Below, piece by piece: positions 62,519 to 64,000 of a DNA stretch of 64,000 nt. This DNA comes from Rothia sp. P100 (GTDB lineage Bacteria; Actinomycetota; Actinomycetes; Actinomycetales; Micrococcaceae): assembly GCF_023712425.1 (NCBI RefSeq), contig NZ_JAMAYG010000003.1, positions 310,001-374,000 on the forward strand, written 5' to 3'. Both the position numbers and the translations under genes were made by a program. The notes below the pieces were generated by a model. It saw only the letters and a list, made by a program, of their open reading frames with translations. It was not told the DNA's origin and ran no database searches. Positions within the stretch are counted from its first letter, which is position 1. Each line of letters opens with the position of its first letter.

Positions 62519-62673
62519 GTTCCCCATTCTGTCATGCCATCCTCCACAGATGCTAGACATAGACTGCGCTTTTGCACTCAGCGAAAGATATGTAGGGGGG
62601 AGAAAACGTAAAGAGGTTCACGGTTTCTACTATGAGCTGCAGTCAAGTGCAGTATTTTAATGATATCTAAATT

Positions 62674-62724
62674 ATGAAATCTAATGTTCATATAATGAAA
62701 TTGTGGATAAGTTAGATTTCATTA
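62674..62724. promoter_or_regulatory. AT-rich inverted repeats upstream of the methyltransferase gene
   Basis: Two nested dyads: ATGAAATCTAA (62674-62684) with TTAGATTTCAT (62712-62722), and TAATGAAAT (62693-62701) with ATTTCATTA (62716-62724). A DnaA-box match (TGTGGATAA, 62702-62710) lies in the loop. They sit 26 bp before the ATG at 62750 and so are probable operator or promoter elements. The rest of 62519-62749 shows no gene. Confidence 0.5.
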
Positions 62725-62749
62725 TTCCTTTTGAAAGTGAAATTTAACA

Positions 62750-63559
62750 ATGAAAGAGTCCTATACTCACGGGCACCAAAAACCAGTCCTCAATGCACAC
62801 CAGCAGCGTACCATCGATAATTCTGCGGCCTATCTCAGACCATATCTCGCCCCGGGCATGAATCTGTTGGATATTGGTGCCGGCCCCGGCAGTATCACCG
62901 CAGATTTTGCACGGTTAACTGGCAAGGTAACAGCCACTGAAATTGGGGAGGAAGAGTTAAACCTCTGCCAAAGACATCTTCTCGATAAGGGCCTGACCGT
63001 GGAACAAGGAATTTCGGCAAAATTCTCCGTAGAAAACGTACATCACCTCAGCTTTTCAGACAATATTTTTGATATAGCTCATGCGCACCAGGTTATTCAA
63101 CACGTTAGCAATCCTATTCAGGCTCTCACAGAAATGGCTCGTGTAGTAAGGCCTGGTGGGTATGTTGCTATTCGGGACGCCGACTACGAGAGCTTTTTCT
63201 GGTTCCCTGCATCATCCAAAATTTCACGATGGCGAGAACTTTATCTACAGGTTGCTCGGAATAACGGTGGGGAACCAAGTGCTGGACGCAGACTTCTTTC
63301 GTATGCTCGGCAGGCGGGTTTAAGCGGAGCACGTTTTACAACTTCCACCTGGACATACACGGGTGAAGAGGCTCAACAACTGGCCTGTTCATGGGCTGAG
63401 CGAATAGAACAAACTGCCCTAGGGCAACAAATTGTTGAGACAGGGCTGACTAGTATTCAGGAATTGCAAGAGGTGGCTCAAGAGTGGAGAGAATGGGGTT
63501 CACAGCCTGGCGCTCTCTTTGTCATCCCGCACGGGGAACTTCTCTGGCAGAAACCCTAA
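62750..63559 (+). CDS. class I SAM-dependent methyltransferase
   Basis: A 269-aa methyltransferase of the UbiE/Methyltransf_11 kind. Motif I is LLDIGAGPGSITADFARL, followed by VTATEIGEEELNLCQRHL, FDIAHAHQVIQHVSNPIQAL (motif II-III) and MARVVRPGGYVAIRDADYES. Its substrate is unknown. GAAAGTG before the ATG is a weak ribosome site. 63560-63817 downstream has no gene; only a small dyad TTCGA-T-TCGAA at 63579-63589. Confidence 0.88.
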   Translation: MKESYTHGHQKPVLNAHQQRTIDNSAAYLRPYLAPGMNLLDIGAGPGSITADFARLTGKVTATEIGEEELNLCQRHLLDKGLTVEQGISAKFSVENVHHLSFSDNIFDIAHAHQVIQHVSNPIQALTEMARVVRPGGYVAIRDADYESFFWFPASSKISRWRELYLQVARNNGGEPSAGRRLLSYARQAGLSGARFTTSTWTYTGEEAQQLACSWAERIEQTALGQQIVETGLTSIQELQEVAQEWREWGSQPGALFVIPHGELLWQKP

Positions 63560-63817
63560 TAGGTCCGTAAAAGTCTGTTTCGATTCGAATAGTCCCGCTG
63601 GGGGTGAACTCTGAAGCTTATTCGTAGGAACGTAGATTGAGCCAACATGACGGAATTTCGCAGTTGATAGATAAAGGGACATGGTCTTTAGCGGGCAGAG
63701 AACACCAGGTTTCTTTTCGTATATAAACTGCTTTTTACAAGCATATTTCGTAAGCTTATGAATAACAGTTAACCGCTGCGTCCTTCGCGGCGCTGAAATC
63801 AACCTGGAGGTAGAGAC

Positions 63818-64000
63818 ATGGCTCTAACCAAAAATGCTAAGGCTAAGAAAGCTCAGAAGCAGGCAGAGAGATTCTTTGCAAAGGCTCAGAAGAAGACCGG
63901 CAAGAAGGCAGACAAACTGACCAAGCTGGCTGACAAGAAAACTGCTCGCGCTGAGAAGTTCACAGCCAACAAGTTTACTGATCTCCAGAAGACCGCTGAG
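63818..64000 (+). CDS. Lys/Ala-rich small protein (C-terminus beyond window)
   Basis: From ATG 63818, with a strong CTGGAGG site, 61 codons run to the window edge. The product is extremely basic (MALTKNAKAKKAQKQAERFF, then KAQKKTGKKADKLTKLADKK) and looks like a long amphipathic helix. The regular Lys spacing resembles small histone-like or ribosome-associated proteins, but I do not recognise a family. Confidence 0.65.
   Translation, partial: MALTKNAKAKKAQKQAERFFAKAQKKTGKKADKLTKLADKKTARAEKFTANKFTDLQKTAE

Noticed and set aside
1-64000. CRISPR arrays, tRNA/rRNA genes, transposases or prophage
   Set aside because: No spaced direct repeats, cloverleaf sequences, transposase frames or phage genes were recognised on reading either strand.

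Overview
The window looks like chromosomal DNA of a high-GC Gram-positive bacterium of the Micrococcaceae, most likely a Rothia or close relative. That call is inference. It rests on the putrescine oxidase, which closely resembles the Micrococcus/Kocuria enzyme as I remember it, on other actinobacterial families (CE1758/CE1759 flavin pair, mycoredoxin-like protein, 180-kDa NAD-glutamate dehydrogenase), on the many GTG/TTG starts, and on the moderately high GC. I see no prophage, insertion sequence, CRISPR array, rRNA or tRNA.

Region 1 (1-4.8 kb): housekeeping genes on the minus strand (MATE exporter, two GNAT acetyltransferases, S4 RNA-binding protein, VIT-type metal transporter, alpha/beta hydrolase). 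Region 2 (4.8-19 kb): a TPP-dependent 2-keto acid decarboxylase, then a putrescine/GABA degradation system. The system has an APC permease, two aldehyde dehydrogenases and a GABA transaminase in one minus-strand operon, plus putrescine oxidase divergent from a TetR regulator. Almost identical inverted repeats precede the permease operon and lie between puo and tetR, so these genes probably form one TetR regulon taking putrescine to succinate. A photolyase/FAD-oxidoreductase pair, a universal stress protein and the decayed N-terminus of a second permease lie between the two halves.

Region 3 (19-32 kb): a PadR/HAAS membrane pair; a TipA-like MerR regulator with a textbook 19-bp-spacer promoter, next to an ArsD-like protein with a Gly/Cys tail and a GyrI-like protein; a frameshifted DUF2177 gene; two divergent NAD-glutamate dehydrogenase genes, one full length (1631 aa) and one reduced to the catalytic core (775 aa); and an MHS-type transporter. 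Region 4 (32-38.5 kb): a cell-surface polysaccharide cluster (two GT2 glycosyltransferases, flippase-like protein, DUF2304, DUF6541) with a decayed GT2 gene at one end.

Region 5 (38.7-49.5 kb): a second keto acid decarboxylase, flavin reductase, ArgE, glycerol-type aquaporin, two tandem VanZ genes, two overlapping CrcB/FluC genes, a broken carboxylesterase and BrnQ. Region 6 (48.6-64 kb): a PRD antiterminator and an orphan mannose-type EIIAB without IIC/IID, a flavin monooxygenase/FMN reductase pair with MarR, two paralogous small membrane proteins, a shrunken biotin-synthase-like protein with no radical-SAM core but a Cys-rich tail and a divergent TetR gene, galactokinase, a second APC permease, CsbD-type stress proteins, mycoredoxin, TspO, rhomboid, cyclophilin and a methyltransferase. 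A cluster of DnaA-box-like 9-mers lies between tspO and the rhomboid gene.

The strongest candidates for something undescribed are the BioB-like protein at 54314-55024, the core-only glutamate dehydrogenase at 28395-30722, and the putrescine TetR regulon with its fossil permease.
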